In this document: positions 28,275 to 36,321 of the stretch, piece after piece | Layout of the letters: the number at the start of each line of letters is the position of its first letter | Numbering within the stretch: the stretch's first letter is position 1 | Source: an uncultured Flavobacteriales bacterium | GTDB lineage: Bacteria > Bacteroidota > Bacteroidia > Flavobacteriales_D > Crocinitomicaceae | Reading direction: 5' to 3' | Length of the DNA stretch: 64,000 nt | Assembly: GCA_943789205.1 (NCBI GenBank) | Contig: CALSTG010000001.1 | Coordinates: forward strand, 1,974,435-2,038,434 | Translations under genes and position numbers: made by a program | Notes under the pieces: model-generated | What the model was told of the DNA's origin: nothing | Seen by the model: the letters and a program-made list of their open reading frames with translations, nothing else | Database searches by the model: none

Positions 28275-29297
28275 TTATAGTTCTTTATTTATTAATTGTT
28301 CTAAACCATTGATAAATTCAGGATGGTCGTTATTGCTCGGTACAAGATGAACATTTTCACCGCCGTTTTCTTCAAAAATCTCTTGGTATTCTGTACCAAT
28401 TTCAATAATCGTTTCCAAACAATCCGCAACGAAAGCCGGTGAAAATACAAGAAGATTTTTGGCACCTTTTTTCGCCCATTCTTCTACTACCTGATCTGAA
28501 AAAGGTGTAAGCCATTTTTTATCTAGTCTTGACTGAAAACATACCGTGTAATCATCTTCTTTTAAGTTTAGCTTTTCAGCTAATAATCTTGTAGTCGCGT
28601 ACGCTGTTGCCTTGTAACAAAGTTTGTTTTTCTCATTAATTTCGTTTTCACAAGGTTGGTCGGAACAAAGGTCACTTCCTTCATATACCTTATCTACATG
28701 CCTATTTGGTAAACCATGGTATGAGAATAAGATGTGATCATAAGATTTTAAATCAAATGCCTTACTGCGTTCTACTATCGAGTTTATATAACCTTGATTG
28801 TCCCAAAATTGATTGATCACACTAATTTTAGGAAGAACCCACCACTCTTTAATAATTTTCAATGCTTTGTCTATTGCGGAGCCTCCAGATGCACTTGCGT
28901 AGTGAGGAAATAGTGGGAAAATTATTATATGGTCATAGTTTTCTTTTCGAATTTTTTCCATTACAGAATCCATGGACGGGTTTTGATATCTCATGGCATA
29001 TTCTATGGTTACTTCTTCTGAGTTATATTTTTCTTGAAGCAGAGCCTTAACATTTTCAGTATGCGTCATTAGAGGAGAAACACCATTGCTTTTCTCCCAA
29101 AGTTCTCTGTAAATCTTGGCTGACTTAGGCGCTCTAAATGGAACAATTACACCATTTACGAGTATTTTTCGCAATAAAAAAGGCAAATCAATTACTCTAG
29201 GATCGTTTAGAAATTCTGATAAATATCTCCGAACATCTCTAGTTGAAGGGCTGTCAGGCGTCCCCAATTGAAGCAATAATACACAGGTTCTATTCAA
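28275..29297 (-). CDS. hemH: Ferrochelatase
   Basis: It inserts Fe(II) into protoporphyrin IX in the last step of heme synthesis. The 340-residue protein starts MNRTCVLLLQLGTPDSP and contains FPLFPHYASASGG, ILFSYHGLPNRHV (metal-ligand His near 194) and FSPAFVADCLETIIEI (conserved Glu region). Four Cys in the segment SDLCSDQPCENEINEKNKLC are near the position of the [2Fe-2S] ligands of some ferrochelatases; whether a cluster is bound is not certain. It is followed on the same strand by ahcY after 50 bases. Confidence 0.95.
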   Translation of the reverse strand: MNRTCVLLLQLGTPDSPSTRDVRRYLSEFLNDPRVIDLPFLLRKILVNGVIVPFRAPKSAKIYRELWEKSNGVSPLMTHTENVKALLQEKYNSEEVTIEYAMRYQNPSMDSVMEKIRKENYDHIIIFPLFPHYASASGGSAIDKALKIIKEWWVLPKISVINQFWDNQGYINSIVERSKAFDLKSYDHILFSYHGLPNRHVDKVYEGSDLCSDQPCENEINEKNKLCYKATAYATTRLLAEKLNLKEDDYTVCFQSRLDKKWLTPFSDQVVEEWAKKGAKNLLVFSPAFVADCLETIIEIGTEYQEIFEENGGENVHLVPSNNDHPEFINGLEQLINKEL

Positions 29298-29363
29298 TAT
29301 AAAATGTTTTAATTGGCTTTATAAACAAACCAAATGATTTTCGGTTCAAAAGTAATGACTTTA

Positions 29364-29392
29364 TTGATTTTCGAAGACTTTAAATAACTTTG
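29364..29392 (+). promoter_or_regulatory. Promoter placing transcription start at the LuxE-like gene start codon
   Basis: TTG (29364-29366) and TAACTTTG (29385-29392) are 18 bases apart. The -7 box ends 5 bases before the GTG start codon at 29398, so a leaderless or nearly leaderless mRNA is expected. Confidence 0.6.
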
Positions 29393-29397
29393 CAGTT

Positions 29398-30369
29398 GTG
29401 GAATGGTCACAAAAAATATTTAAAAAACACGATAGGAAAGATTTTGAGGATTTGACTTATACCATTTTTCAGTATCAGATGAAGCACTGCTCGGTTTATT
29501 CTGATTTTGTTAATGCTCTTGATCGGACACATCCATCATCTTTAGAAGAAATACCCTTTTTACCAATATCATTTTTTAAGTCTAAAAAAATAACCTCTGA
29601 TGAATTGTTAAATAAGGCGGAAATGACTTTCAAGAGCAGTGGAACGCAGGGGATAAGAAGTCAACACTTTGTCAAGGATATTTCTATCTATGAAAGTTCT
29701 TTTAATACTTCATTTGAGTTTTTTATTGGTAAACCAGCATCCTTTGTAATATTAGGTTTATTGCCAAATTATCTCGAACAGGGTGATTCAAGCCTTGTAT
29801 ATATGGTTTCAAATTTAATAGAGCAGAGTACTTCGAAACTTTCTCGTTTTATTTTGGGATCCACTGCAGAAATACCACGGATTATTGATGATGCCAAAAG
29901 CGAAGGCCGACAAGTATTATTATTTGGAGTTTCTTATTCACTAATGGATTTAGTGGACCTCGATATTGATTTATCGTCATGTACCGTTATAGAAACAGGC
30001 GGTATGAAGGGACGAAGAAAAGAGCTTTCTAAGTCAGAGATGCATAAAGTTCTTAAAAAAGAATTAAATATTTCAAGACTCTACTCCGAATATGGCATGA
30101 CAGAGCTTTTGTCTCAGGGGTATTGCAAAGAAGACTTAGTCTTTCATACGCCATCATGGATGAAGGTTGTTTTTAGAGATGTGTCAGACCCATTTTCACT
30201 TACGACAGGAGTTAAAAGTTCAGGGTTGAATATTATTGACTTGGCCAATGTATACAGTTGTAGTTTCATTGCTACAGATGATTTGGGCATAAAATCTGGT
30301 GATGGATTTAAAATTATAGGAAGAATTCAAAATACAGATATACGTGGGTGTAATTTATTAATTGAATAG
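29398..30369 (+). CDS. LuxE/PaaK-like acyl-protein synthetase family protein
   Basis: The 323-residue protein resembles the acyl-protein synthetase (LuxE) branch of adenylate-forming enzymes. TFKSSGTQG (about residues 78-86) is the phosphate-binding-like loop. The adenylation-type core continues with VIETGGMKGRRKELS and SRLYSEYGMTELLSQGY. The usual role is activation of an acyl or aromatic acid as an AMP ester, but the acceptor here is unknown. No luxCD genes are near, so bioluminescence is not implied. GTG at 29398 is the only start that keeps the N-terminus, and it sits right behind a strong promoter. Confidence 0.75.
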   Translation: MEWSQKIFKKHDRKDFEDLTYTIFQYQMKHCSVYSDFVNALDRTHPSSLEEIPFLPISFFKSKKITSDELLNKAEMTFKSSGTQGIRSQHFVKDISIYESSFNTSFEFFIGKPASFVILGLLPNYLEQGDSSLVYMVSNLIEQSTSKLSRFILGSTAEIPRIIDDAKSEGRQVLLFGVSYSLMDLVDLDIDLSSCTVIETGGMKGRRKELSKSEMHKVLKKELNISRLYSEYGMTELLSQGYCKEDLVFHTPSWMKVVFRDVSDPFSLTTGVKSSGLNIIDLANVYSCSFIATDDLGIKSGDGFKIIGRIQNTDIRGCNLLIE

Positions 30370-30396
30370 AATGTTTAATTTTAAAAAAAAACACAA

Positions 30397-30792
30397 ATGA
30401 CCTTACAATCTATTTTAATACTTGCTTCAATTGGAATATTTGCGGGAATGCTCAGTGGCTTTGTTGGGGTAGGTGGAGGTATTATTATTGTTCCAGGTCT
30501 TGTTTTTTTACTAGGGCTCACGCAGCATGAAGCACAAGGAACGAGCCTTTTTGTATTGGCAATGCCAGTTGTGTGGTTAGGACTTATGAATTATTGGAAA
30601 GATGGAAATGTGCAATGGAAATACGGCTTAGTTGTTGCCATTACATTTTTTGTGGGAGCTTATTTTGGTTCAAAACTATCCCTAAGACTAAGTCCCAGCC
30701 TTGTAAAGTTTCTGTTTGGTATTTTAATGGCTTTGGTTTCGATTAAACTTATTCTTTCAGGTTACCAATCAATAGTCACTAATGAAGATTGA
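30397..30792 (+). CDS. Half-size TauE/SafE-family membrane transporter
   Basis: The 131-residue membrane protein has four predicted helices and the TauE/SafE N-repeat motif GFVGVGGGIIIVPGLVF. Full-length family members (about 250 residues) have two such repeats, and only one is present. The frame ends normally with TGA and overlaps the next gene by 11 bases, so it is a real short form that presumably works as a homo- or heterodimer. Proposed substrates are sulfite, sulfonates or other organic anions; nothing here decides. Confidence 0.8.
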   Translation: MTLQSILILASIGIFAGMLSGFVGVGGGIIIVPGLVFLLGLTQHEAQGTSLFVLAMPVVWLGLMNYWKDGNVQWKYGLVVAITFFVGAYFGSKLSLRLSPSLVKFLFGILMALVSIKLILSGYQSIVTNED

Positions 30793-31978
30793 TCAACAGC
30801 ATCTTATTTCAAAGTTCAAGGCTGTTTTCGAAAAAATGTGCGACTATCGCGAGCATCTTCATATGCATCCTGAGCTTTCCTATAAAGAATTTAAAACCGC
30901 TGAATTTGTAAAACAAACTTTAAAAAGTATAGGTCTTACTGATATCCAATCTGTTGGAGGAACTGGTGTTATTGCGACGATTTATGCGAAGCACCATTCC
31001 AAAAAAGATAAATGTATAGCATTTAGAGCTGACCTTGATGCATTGCCAATACAAGAGTTAAATGATGTAAAGTATAGAAGTCAGAATGAAGGAGTAATGC
31101 ATGCCTGTGGTCATGATGTTCATACTTCAATTCTTTTGGGCTTGGCGGAAGTTTTATGGTCATTTAAAGATCAGTTACCGCAACCTGTTAAGCTAATTTT
31201 TCAGCCAGGAGAGGAAGTGAATCCGGGCGGTGCAAATCTTATAATTGACGGTGGGGGATTAAAGAATCCAGAAGTTTCAAAAATTTTTGCTTTGCATGTC
31301 TTTCCTGATTTTGAATTTGGCAATTGTGGTTTTAGAGAAGGATTATATATGGCCTCTAGCGATGAACTGCATATTACGATCAAAGGAAAAGGTGGTCACG
31401 GTGCACTGAAGGGCCAAACCATTAACCCCATGTTCATGGGAGCAGAATTTATAATTGCCGCGGAACAGTATATAAATACGAATACGCCAAAAGATACTCC
31501 GAGTGTCATAAATTTTGGCAGATTTGAGGCACTAGGTTCTACAAATGTAATTCCGGAGAAAGCTTTAATCAAAGGGACATTTCGAACCATGAATGAAAAA
31601 TGGAGAACAGTTGCCAAAGCGAAATTAAAGGATATTGCTCAAAATATATCAGAAAAATATGGAGGCCATATCGATTTGAATATTTCTCAGGGTTATCCTT
31701 TTTTAAAGAATGATCCAGAACTAACGAGATCAGTTAAAAATCTCGCCTCAATAACCATAGGTAAGGACAAAGTACATGATTTAGAATTAAGAATGACCGC
31801 TGAAGATTTTGCCTTTTACAGTCATATTGTTCCGGTATGTTTTTTTCGTTTGGGAGTAGGGAATATCTCAAAAGGCATCACTTATAATGTTCATAATGCG
31901 CGTTTTGATATTGAGCCAAAATCTATGCTAACTGGCCTTGAGGTTTTTTCATCAATTGCTTTCTCCCTAGACTCATGA
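30782..31978 (+). CDS. M20-family amidohydrolase
   Basis: The 398-residue metallohydrolase has family motifs FRADLDALPIQE, MHACGHDVHTSILLG (about 107-121, metal-binding Cys/His), FQPGEEVNPGG (general-base Glu near 143) and a C-terminal TAEDFAFYS. Relatives split N-acyl amino acids, hippurate or indole-acetyl amino acids. There is no signal peptide, so it is cytoplasmic. Its start overlaps the TauE gene and its stop overlaps the lipoprotein gene (ATGA). Confidence 0.9.
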   Translation: MKIDQQHLISKFKAVFEKMCDYREHLHMHPELSYKEFKTAEFVKQTLKSIGLTDIQSVGGTGVIATIYAKHHSKKDKCIAFRADLDALPIQELNDVKYRSQNEGVMHACGHDVHTSILLGLAEVLWSFKDQLPQPVKLIFQPGEEVNPGGANLIIDGGGLKNPEVSKIFALHVFPDFEFGNCGFREGLYMASSDELHITIKGKGGHGALKGQTINPMFMGAEFIIAAEQYINTNTPKDTPSVINFGRFEALGSTNVIPEKALIKGTFRTMNEKWRTVAKAKLKDIAQNISEKYGGHIDLNISQGYPFLKNDPELTRSVKNLASITIGKDKVHDLELRMTAEDFAFYSHIVPVCFFRLGVGNISKGITYNVHNARFDIEPKSMLTGLEVFSSIAFSLDS

Positions 31979-32397
31979 AATTTATAATATTTCTACTATT
32001 GTCATTTAGTTTACTCTCTTGTTCAAAAGAAAACCGTCTTGAAAACAGCTTATTTGGAAATTGGACGCTGTCTCGAATGCAAGTTACGGATGGTCAACTC
32101 CAGCAAACAATAATAAACAATCCTGTTGGAGAAATATATTTTAATTTTCAAAATGCTTATGTTTCTGGATCTTGCCTATTTGTTTTACCTGTTGATGGTG
32201 CCATGTACCAATTTGAGATGGATTTCTCAAGTCCTAATTTAAGCCTTGATGTCATCGATCAAACACTTTTGTTTGGACAGGGGGAATATCAAAATACTTT
32301 TAAAATTATTCTTGTGACCAAAAGAGATTTAGTTTTAGAGTATTATGATGCTTTAAATTTTCAGTTACGGAAGTTTATTTTCGTTAAACAAGAATAG
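31975..32397 (+). CDS. Small lipoprotein, lipocalin-like
   Basis: The 140-residue product begins with a lipoprotein signal (MKFIIFLLLSFSLLSC), whose Cys16 would be lipidated. The mature part starts with a GNWTLSRMQVTD-type strand and alternates beta strands, similar to lipocalin-like proteins of Bacteroidota (FGNWTL in the position of the usual GxW). Its function is unknown. It overlaps the amidohydrolase stop by 4 bases, so it is coupled to that gene. Confidence 0.7.
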   Translation: MKFIIFLLLSFSLLSCSKENRLENSLFGNWTLSRMQVTDGQLQQTIINNPVGEIYFNFQNAYVSGSCLFVLPVDGAMYQFEMDFSSPNLSLDVIDQTLLFGQGEYQNTFKIILVTKRDLVLEYYDALNFQLRKFIFVKQE

Positions 32398-32419
32398 AAG
32401 AATATCTTTTATTTTGTCC

Positions 32420-32427
32420 TATATTTG
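32420..32427 (+). promoter_or_regulatory. Candidate -7 promoter box before OmpA-family gene
   Basis: TATATTTG matches TAnnTTTG and lies 21 bases before the ATG at 32449. Its presence argues against the in-frame TTG at 32425 being the start. Confidence 0.45.
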
Positions 32428-32448
32428 TTGATAACCAAAGGTATTACT

Positions 32449-34320
32449 ATGTATAAGTCGTTTATTTTTATTGTTGTTTTCTCATTCTCTTTCACGCTCT
32501 TTGGACAATTTGAACAAAATAACAAATGGTCGCTTGACTTAGGAGGGGGGCTTACCAATGCTGTAAAGCCCTATACAACAGGATATTTCTCGAATACGTA
32601 CGATTTGTTTCATGTTTCTGGCGGAGTCCGATATATGTTTAACAATAAATATGGAATTAAATTCGATGGGGGATATGACCGAATCACAAATGGCTCTTCG
32701 GGTGATATTTTAAGTAACGAATTCCAAACGAATTATTACCGTGCATCATTGCAAGGTATCGCTGATGTTGGGAGGTTATTAATGTTTGAGAATTTCACAA
32801 ATCACATTAGTTTACTATTTCACTCTGGGCTCGGGTTTTCTATGCTGGAGAGCGACCTAAGTTTTGACGGTAATAACGAGAATATGGTAAATTTCATGTT
32901 TGGATTTACCCCTCAGGTAAAGTTAGGAAAACGTGCAGCTTTGTTTGTAGATGCCTCATTTATATGGCATGTTTATCAGCAGAAAAAATTCGATATGACC
33001 AACTCTCATGCAAAGCGAGGATTTGACTCATTTTTAGCAAATGCATCTATTGGGTTTAATATATATTTAGGAAAGCACGAGCAACACATGGATTGGGCCT
33101 ATTCACCCTGTTTTCCTGATATGTCATATCTACAAAACGAGATACAGAAACTTGATAGTGCGAACATTGTTCTGCAGAAGAAATTTGATGATGACGATGG
33201 GGATGGAGTCATTAACTTTTTAGACCAAGAAAAAGAAACTCCTTATGGCGCAATAGTTGATTGTGACGGAAAAGAAAAAAATGCAGATTCATCTGATGTT
33301 GCAATAGTGCCCACACCTACACCGGATGTTACTCCCGAGCCAGATGTTGTTCCAGATTCTTCTCCAGCGCCTAACGTAACACCAGTACCAGATATAACAC
33401 CAACACCGGATGTAACACCAGCGCCAGATGTAACACCGACACCAGATGTAACACCGACACCAGATATCACACCGACACCAGATGTCACACCGACACCAGA
33501 TGTGACGCCTATACCAGATGTGACGCCAACACCAGATGTCACACCAACACCAGATGTCGCACCATCACCAGATGTAACACCTACACCAGATGTGACGCCG
33601 ACACCAGATGTAACACCTACACCAGATGTAACACCTACACCAGATGTGACGCCAACACCAGATGTGACGCCAATACCAGATGTGACGCCTACACCAGATG
33701 TCACACCAACACCAGATGTGACGCCAACACCAGATGTTGCACCAACACCAGATGTCACACCAACACCAGATGTCACACCAACACCAGATGTCACACCGAC
33801 ACCAGATGTAACACCAGCACCAGACGTAACACCAGCACCAGACGTAATACCAGCGCCAGACGTAACACCAAAACCGGATGTAACACCAGCGCCAGACGTG
33901 ACACCAGCACCTGATGTAACACCGGTACCAGACGTAACACCAGCGCCAGATGTAACTACTCCGCTTCCGGTAATCGATAAATCTGGTTTAACCTCTATAG
34001 GCGATATAAATTTCTTGATAAATCAATCTGTTGTTCAATCAAGGTTCTATCCTGTGTTAAATGAAACTGCCAGTTTACTAAAGTCGATGCCAGGATCTAA
34101 AATTCTTATTGCTGGTCATACTGATATTACTGGTGATGAATCTTTAAATCAAAGATTATCCCTAAGACGTGCAAATTCAATAAAGAACTACATTATCAAA
34201 AGAGGCATACCAGCGGAAAGAATAGAAGTTGTATCTTTCGGAGAGCTCAAACCTAAGTTTTTAAATACAACAGCCGCAGGACGTGCTTTGAACAGAAGGG
34301 TAGAGGTTTATATAAAATAA
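32449..34320 (+). CDS. OmpA-family outer-membrane protein with long TPDVTP repeat linker
   Basis: The 623-residue protein has a signal peptide (1-20), an outer-membrane beta-barrel region (about 25-225), a calcium-binding thrombospondin-3-like stretch DDDDGDGVINFLDQE (near 247), an extended linker of about 35 six-residue repeats mostly TPTPDV (about 288-503), and a C-terminal OmpA peptidoglycan-binding domain (AGHTDITGDESLNQRLSLRRA, GRALNRRVEVYI). Barrel plus OmpA domain anchors the outer membrane to the wall. The Pro-rich linker is unusually long. The start at 32449 gives the signal peptide. Confidence 0.88.
   Translation: MYKSFIFIVVFSFSFTLFGQFEQNNKWSLDLGGGLTNAVKPYTTGYFSNTYDLFHVSGGVRYMFNNKYGIKFDGGYDRITNGSSGDILSNEFQTNYYRASLQGIADVGRLLMFENFTNHISLLFHSGLGFSMLESDLSFDGNNENMVNFMFGFTPQVKLGKRAALFVDASFIWHVYQQKKFDMTNSHAKRGFDSFLANASIGFNIYLGKHEQHMDWAYSPCFPDMSYLQNEIQKLDSANIVLQKKFDDDDGDGVINFLDQEKETPYGAIVDCDGKEKNADSSDVAIVPTPTPDVTPEPDVVPDSSPAPNVTPVPDITPTPDVTPAPDVTPTPDVTPTPDITPTPDVTPTPDVTPIPDVTPTPDVTPTPDVAPSPDVTPTPDVTPTPDVTPTPDVTPTPDVTPTPDVTPIPDVTPTPDVTPTPDVTPTPDVAPTPDVTPTPDVTPTPDVTPTPDVTPAPDVTPAPDVIPAPDVTPKPDVTPAPDVTPAPDVTPVPDVTPAPDVTTPLPVIDKSGLTSIGDINFLINQSVVQSRFYPVLNETASLLKSMPGSKILIAGHTDITGDESLNQRLSLRRANSIKNYIIKRGIPAERIEVVSFGELKPKFLNTTAAGRALNRRVEVYIK
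33313..33957 (+). repeat. 18-bp tandem repeat (minisatellite) in OmpA-family gene
   Basis: About 35 copies of an 18-base unit (consensus acaccgacaccagatgtc, with variants) encode TPTPDV in frame. Third-position differences between copies (gtc, gta, gtg; ccg, cca, cct) occur in blocks, suggesting duplications of several units at once. Confidence 0.9.
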
Positions 34321-34626
34321 CTATAGAAATCCGAGTTCTAGCTTGGCTTCCTCGCTCATCATGTCTTTGTCCCAAGGTGGATCGAAAACGATGTCCACTT
34401 TAGAGCTTTTCACACCCTCTATTTCACCGACCTTGTCCTCAACCTCTTTAGGCATGGTCTCGGCAACAGGACAATTTGGAGAAGTAAGCGTCATGTCAAT
34501 AGCTACGTTTTTATCAGCATCTATTTTAACTTCATAGATAAGGCCAAGTTCGTAGATATCCACAGGGATTTCAGGGTCGAAAATTGATTTTAAAACTTCA
34601 ACAATAGTATTTTCTAATTCCTCCAT
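34321..34626 (-). CDS. DUF59 / MIP18-family Fe-S assembly protein (SufT-like)
   Basis: The 101-residue DUF59 protein begins with a helix and then SIFDPEIPVDIYELGLIY, the family signature, followed by MTLTSPNCPVAETMP with the conserved Cys. SufT-type proteins support maturation of Fe-S proteins. The gene is the third of a tight minus-strand unit after sufS and sufE, sharing one base with the sufE stop. Its stop abuts the stop of the convergent OmpA gene with no space for a separate terminator. Confidence 0.88.
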   Translation of the reverse strand: MEELENTIVEVLKSIFDPEIPVDIYELGLIYEVKIDADKNVAIDMTLTSPNCPVAETMPKEVEDKVGEIEGVKSSKVDIVFDPPWDKDMMSEEAKLELGFL

Positions 34627-35039
34627 TATACGTGTTTTAAGGCGTCCATCTTCATTCTTTTCACCATTCCTAAAAGTCCATTTGCTCGAGTAGGAGACAA
34701 GTGCTCTTGAAGTCCGATTTCCTTGATGAAGAATAATTCTTCCTTTATAATTGTTTCAGGTTTTTCTCCGTTAAAAACTTTAATGAGTAATGCTATAATT
34801 CCTTTAGTTATAATTGCATCCGAATCTGCAGAGAAATGCATTATACTATCTGAAAAAGAGGAGTCTAGCCAAACTCTAGATTGACAACCCTCTATAAGTT
34901 GCTGGTCATTTCTTTTTGCAGGAATAATCCCTTCAATTTCTTTACCTAGTTCAATAATGAGCTCGTATTTGTCCATCCAATCATCAAAAACATCGAAGTC
35001 AGCAATTATTGCAGCTTGTTTTTCTTTAAATGTATTCAT
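34626..35039 (-). CDS. sufE: Cysteine desulfuration protein SufE
   Basis: SufE accepts persulfide sulfur from SufS and passes it to the SufBCD scaffold. The 137-residue protein has IEGCQSRVWLDS, with Cys52 as the sulfur acceptor, and a helical remainder typical of the family. It overlaps sufS by 4 bases (ATGA), so the partners are translationally coupled. sufBCD are not in the window. Confidence 0.92.
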   Translation of the reverse strand: MNTFKEKQAAIIADFDVFDDWMDKYELIIELGKEIEGIIPAKRNDQQLIEGCQSRVWLDSSFSDSIMHFSADSDAIITKGIIALLIKVFNGEKPETIIKEELFFIKEIGLQEHLSPTRANGLLGMVKRMKMDALKHV

Positions 35040-36262
35040 GATAAAACTGTTATTGCTCTTCTTAAAGCATTCAAAAATAGGTCAACCTCTTCAACGGTAT
35101 TGTATATTGAGAATGAGGCTCTAATCGTACCTGGAATATTATAGAAATCCATTAATGGTTGTGTGCAATGGTGCCCTGTACGAACAGCGATCCCTTGTTT
35201 ATCGAGAAGTGTGCCTAGATCAAAAGGATGAATAGAACCTACATTAAAGGATACAAGACTCGTTTTTTCTGAAGATGTCCCAAAAACTTGAACACCTTCA
35301 ATTTTTAAAAGCTCTTGCTCTGCATAAGTCAAAAGTTTTTTTTCATAATCAAATGCACTTTTTCTATCGATGGATTCTATATATTCAATTGCAGTTCCTA
35401 AGGCGATTCCACCGATAATATTGGGAGTTCCAGCTTCAAATTTAAAAGGAAGTTCATTAAATATCGTCTTTTCAAAACTTACATTTTTGATCATATCGCC
35501 ACCGCCTTGGTAAGGCGGCATTTCCTCTAGTAGTTTTTCTTTACCATATAGGACCCCTATACCTGTTGGTCCAAATATTTTGTGACCTGAGAATACGAAA
35601 AAGTCGCAATTCAATGAGCTGACATCAACGTCGCCATGCTGAATACTTTGTGCTCCATCTATTAAGACTTTGGCTCCAACTGCATGAGAACTTCTAATAA
35701 TGTTTTCAATCGGATTTATCGTTCCTAGCGTATTTGATATGTGAGTAATTGAAACAAGTTTTGTTCTTTCCGAAAGCAATCGGTCAAACTCATCCATTAT
35801 GAGGGTTCCGTCTTTATGTATAGGTATTACCCTCAGTTGTATCTTTTTTAGATCCGCAAGTAGCTGCCAAGGTACTATGTTTGAATGATGCTCCATTGCA
35901 CTGATTAAAATCTCATCACCTTCTTTAAGTAGTGCTCCAAAAGAACTTGCGACCAGATTAATTCCATCTGTTGTTCCTTTGGTGAAAATTATTTCTTCAG
36001 ATTTAGCTGCTCCGATATATTTTTGAATTCGAGTACGTGCATTTTCATAATCTTGAGTTGCAACCTGACTTAAATGATGAACGCCTCGATGAATGTTTGC
36101 ATTCTTAGTTTCGTAGTAGTCTTGTATTCGATCAATGACTATTTTAGGCTTCTGTGTTGTAGCAGCATTGTCAAAATAAACCAATGGTTTATTATGGATT
36201 TTCGTTTGAAGTATGGGAAAATCTGCTCTTATGTCGTGAATATAATCCGGTGTAGAAATCAT
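35036..36262 (-). CDS. sufS: Cysteine desulfurase SufS
   Basis: This PLP-dependent group II cysteine desulfurase mobilises sulfur for Fe-S clusters. The 408-residue protein shows AATTQKP, MEHHSNIVPWQ, DGAQSIQHG, FSGHKIFGPTGIGVLYG (PLP Lys) and RTGHHCTQPLMDFY, with the catalytic Cys on the short RxGHHCA/T loop of group II enzymes. It heads the sufS-sufE-DUF59 unit. A 59-base gap separates it from the porX stop upstream on the same strand. Confidence 0.95.
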   Translation of the reverse strand: MISTPDYIHDIRADFPILQTKIHNKPLVYFDNAATTQKPKIVIDRIQDYYETKNANIHRGVHHLSQVATQDYENARTRIQKYIGAAKSEEIIFTKGTTDGINLVASSFGALLKEGDEILISAMEHHSNIVPWQLLADLKKIQLRVIPIHKDGTLIMDEFDRLLSERTKLVSITHISNTLGTINPIENIIRSSHAVGAKVLIDGAQSIQHGDVDVSSLNCDFFVFSGHKIFGPTGIGVLYGKEKLLEEMPPYQGGGDMIKNVSFEKTIFNELPFKFEAGTPNIIGGIALGTAIEYIESIDRKSAFDYEKKLLTYAEQELLKIEGVQVFGTSSEKTSLVSFNVGSIHPFDLGTLLDKQGIAVRTGHHCTQPLMDFYNIPGTIRASFSIYNTVEEVDLFLNALRRAITVLS

Positions 36263-36321
36263 TTTAACTAAGCTTTTACAAAATTACGCAAAGCAAACAG
36301 ATTCTATGTTGACAGAACTAT

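Noticed and set aside
33243-33794. Minus-strand frame encoding TSGVGV repeats
   Set aside because: It is the antisense of the TPDVTP repeat region of the OmpA-family gene; any open frame through an 18-bp repeat is open on the other strand by composition.
33313-33957. CRISPR-like array
   Set aside because: The repeats are contiguous, in frame and without unique spacers, so this is a coding minisatellite.
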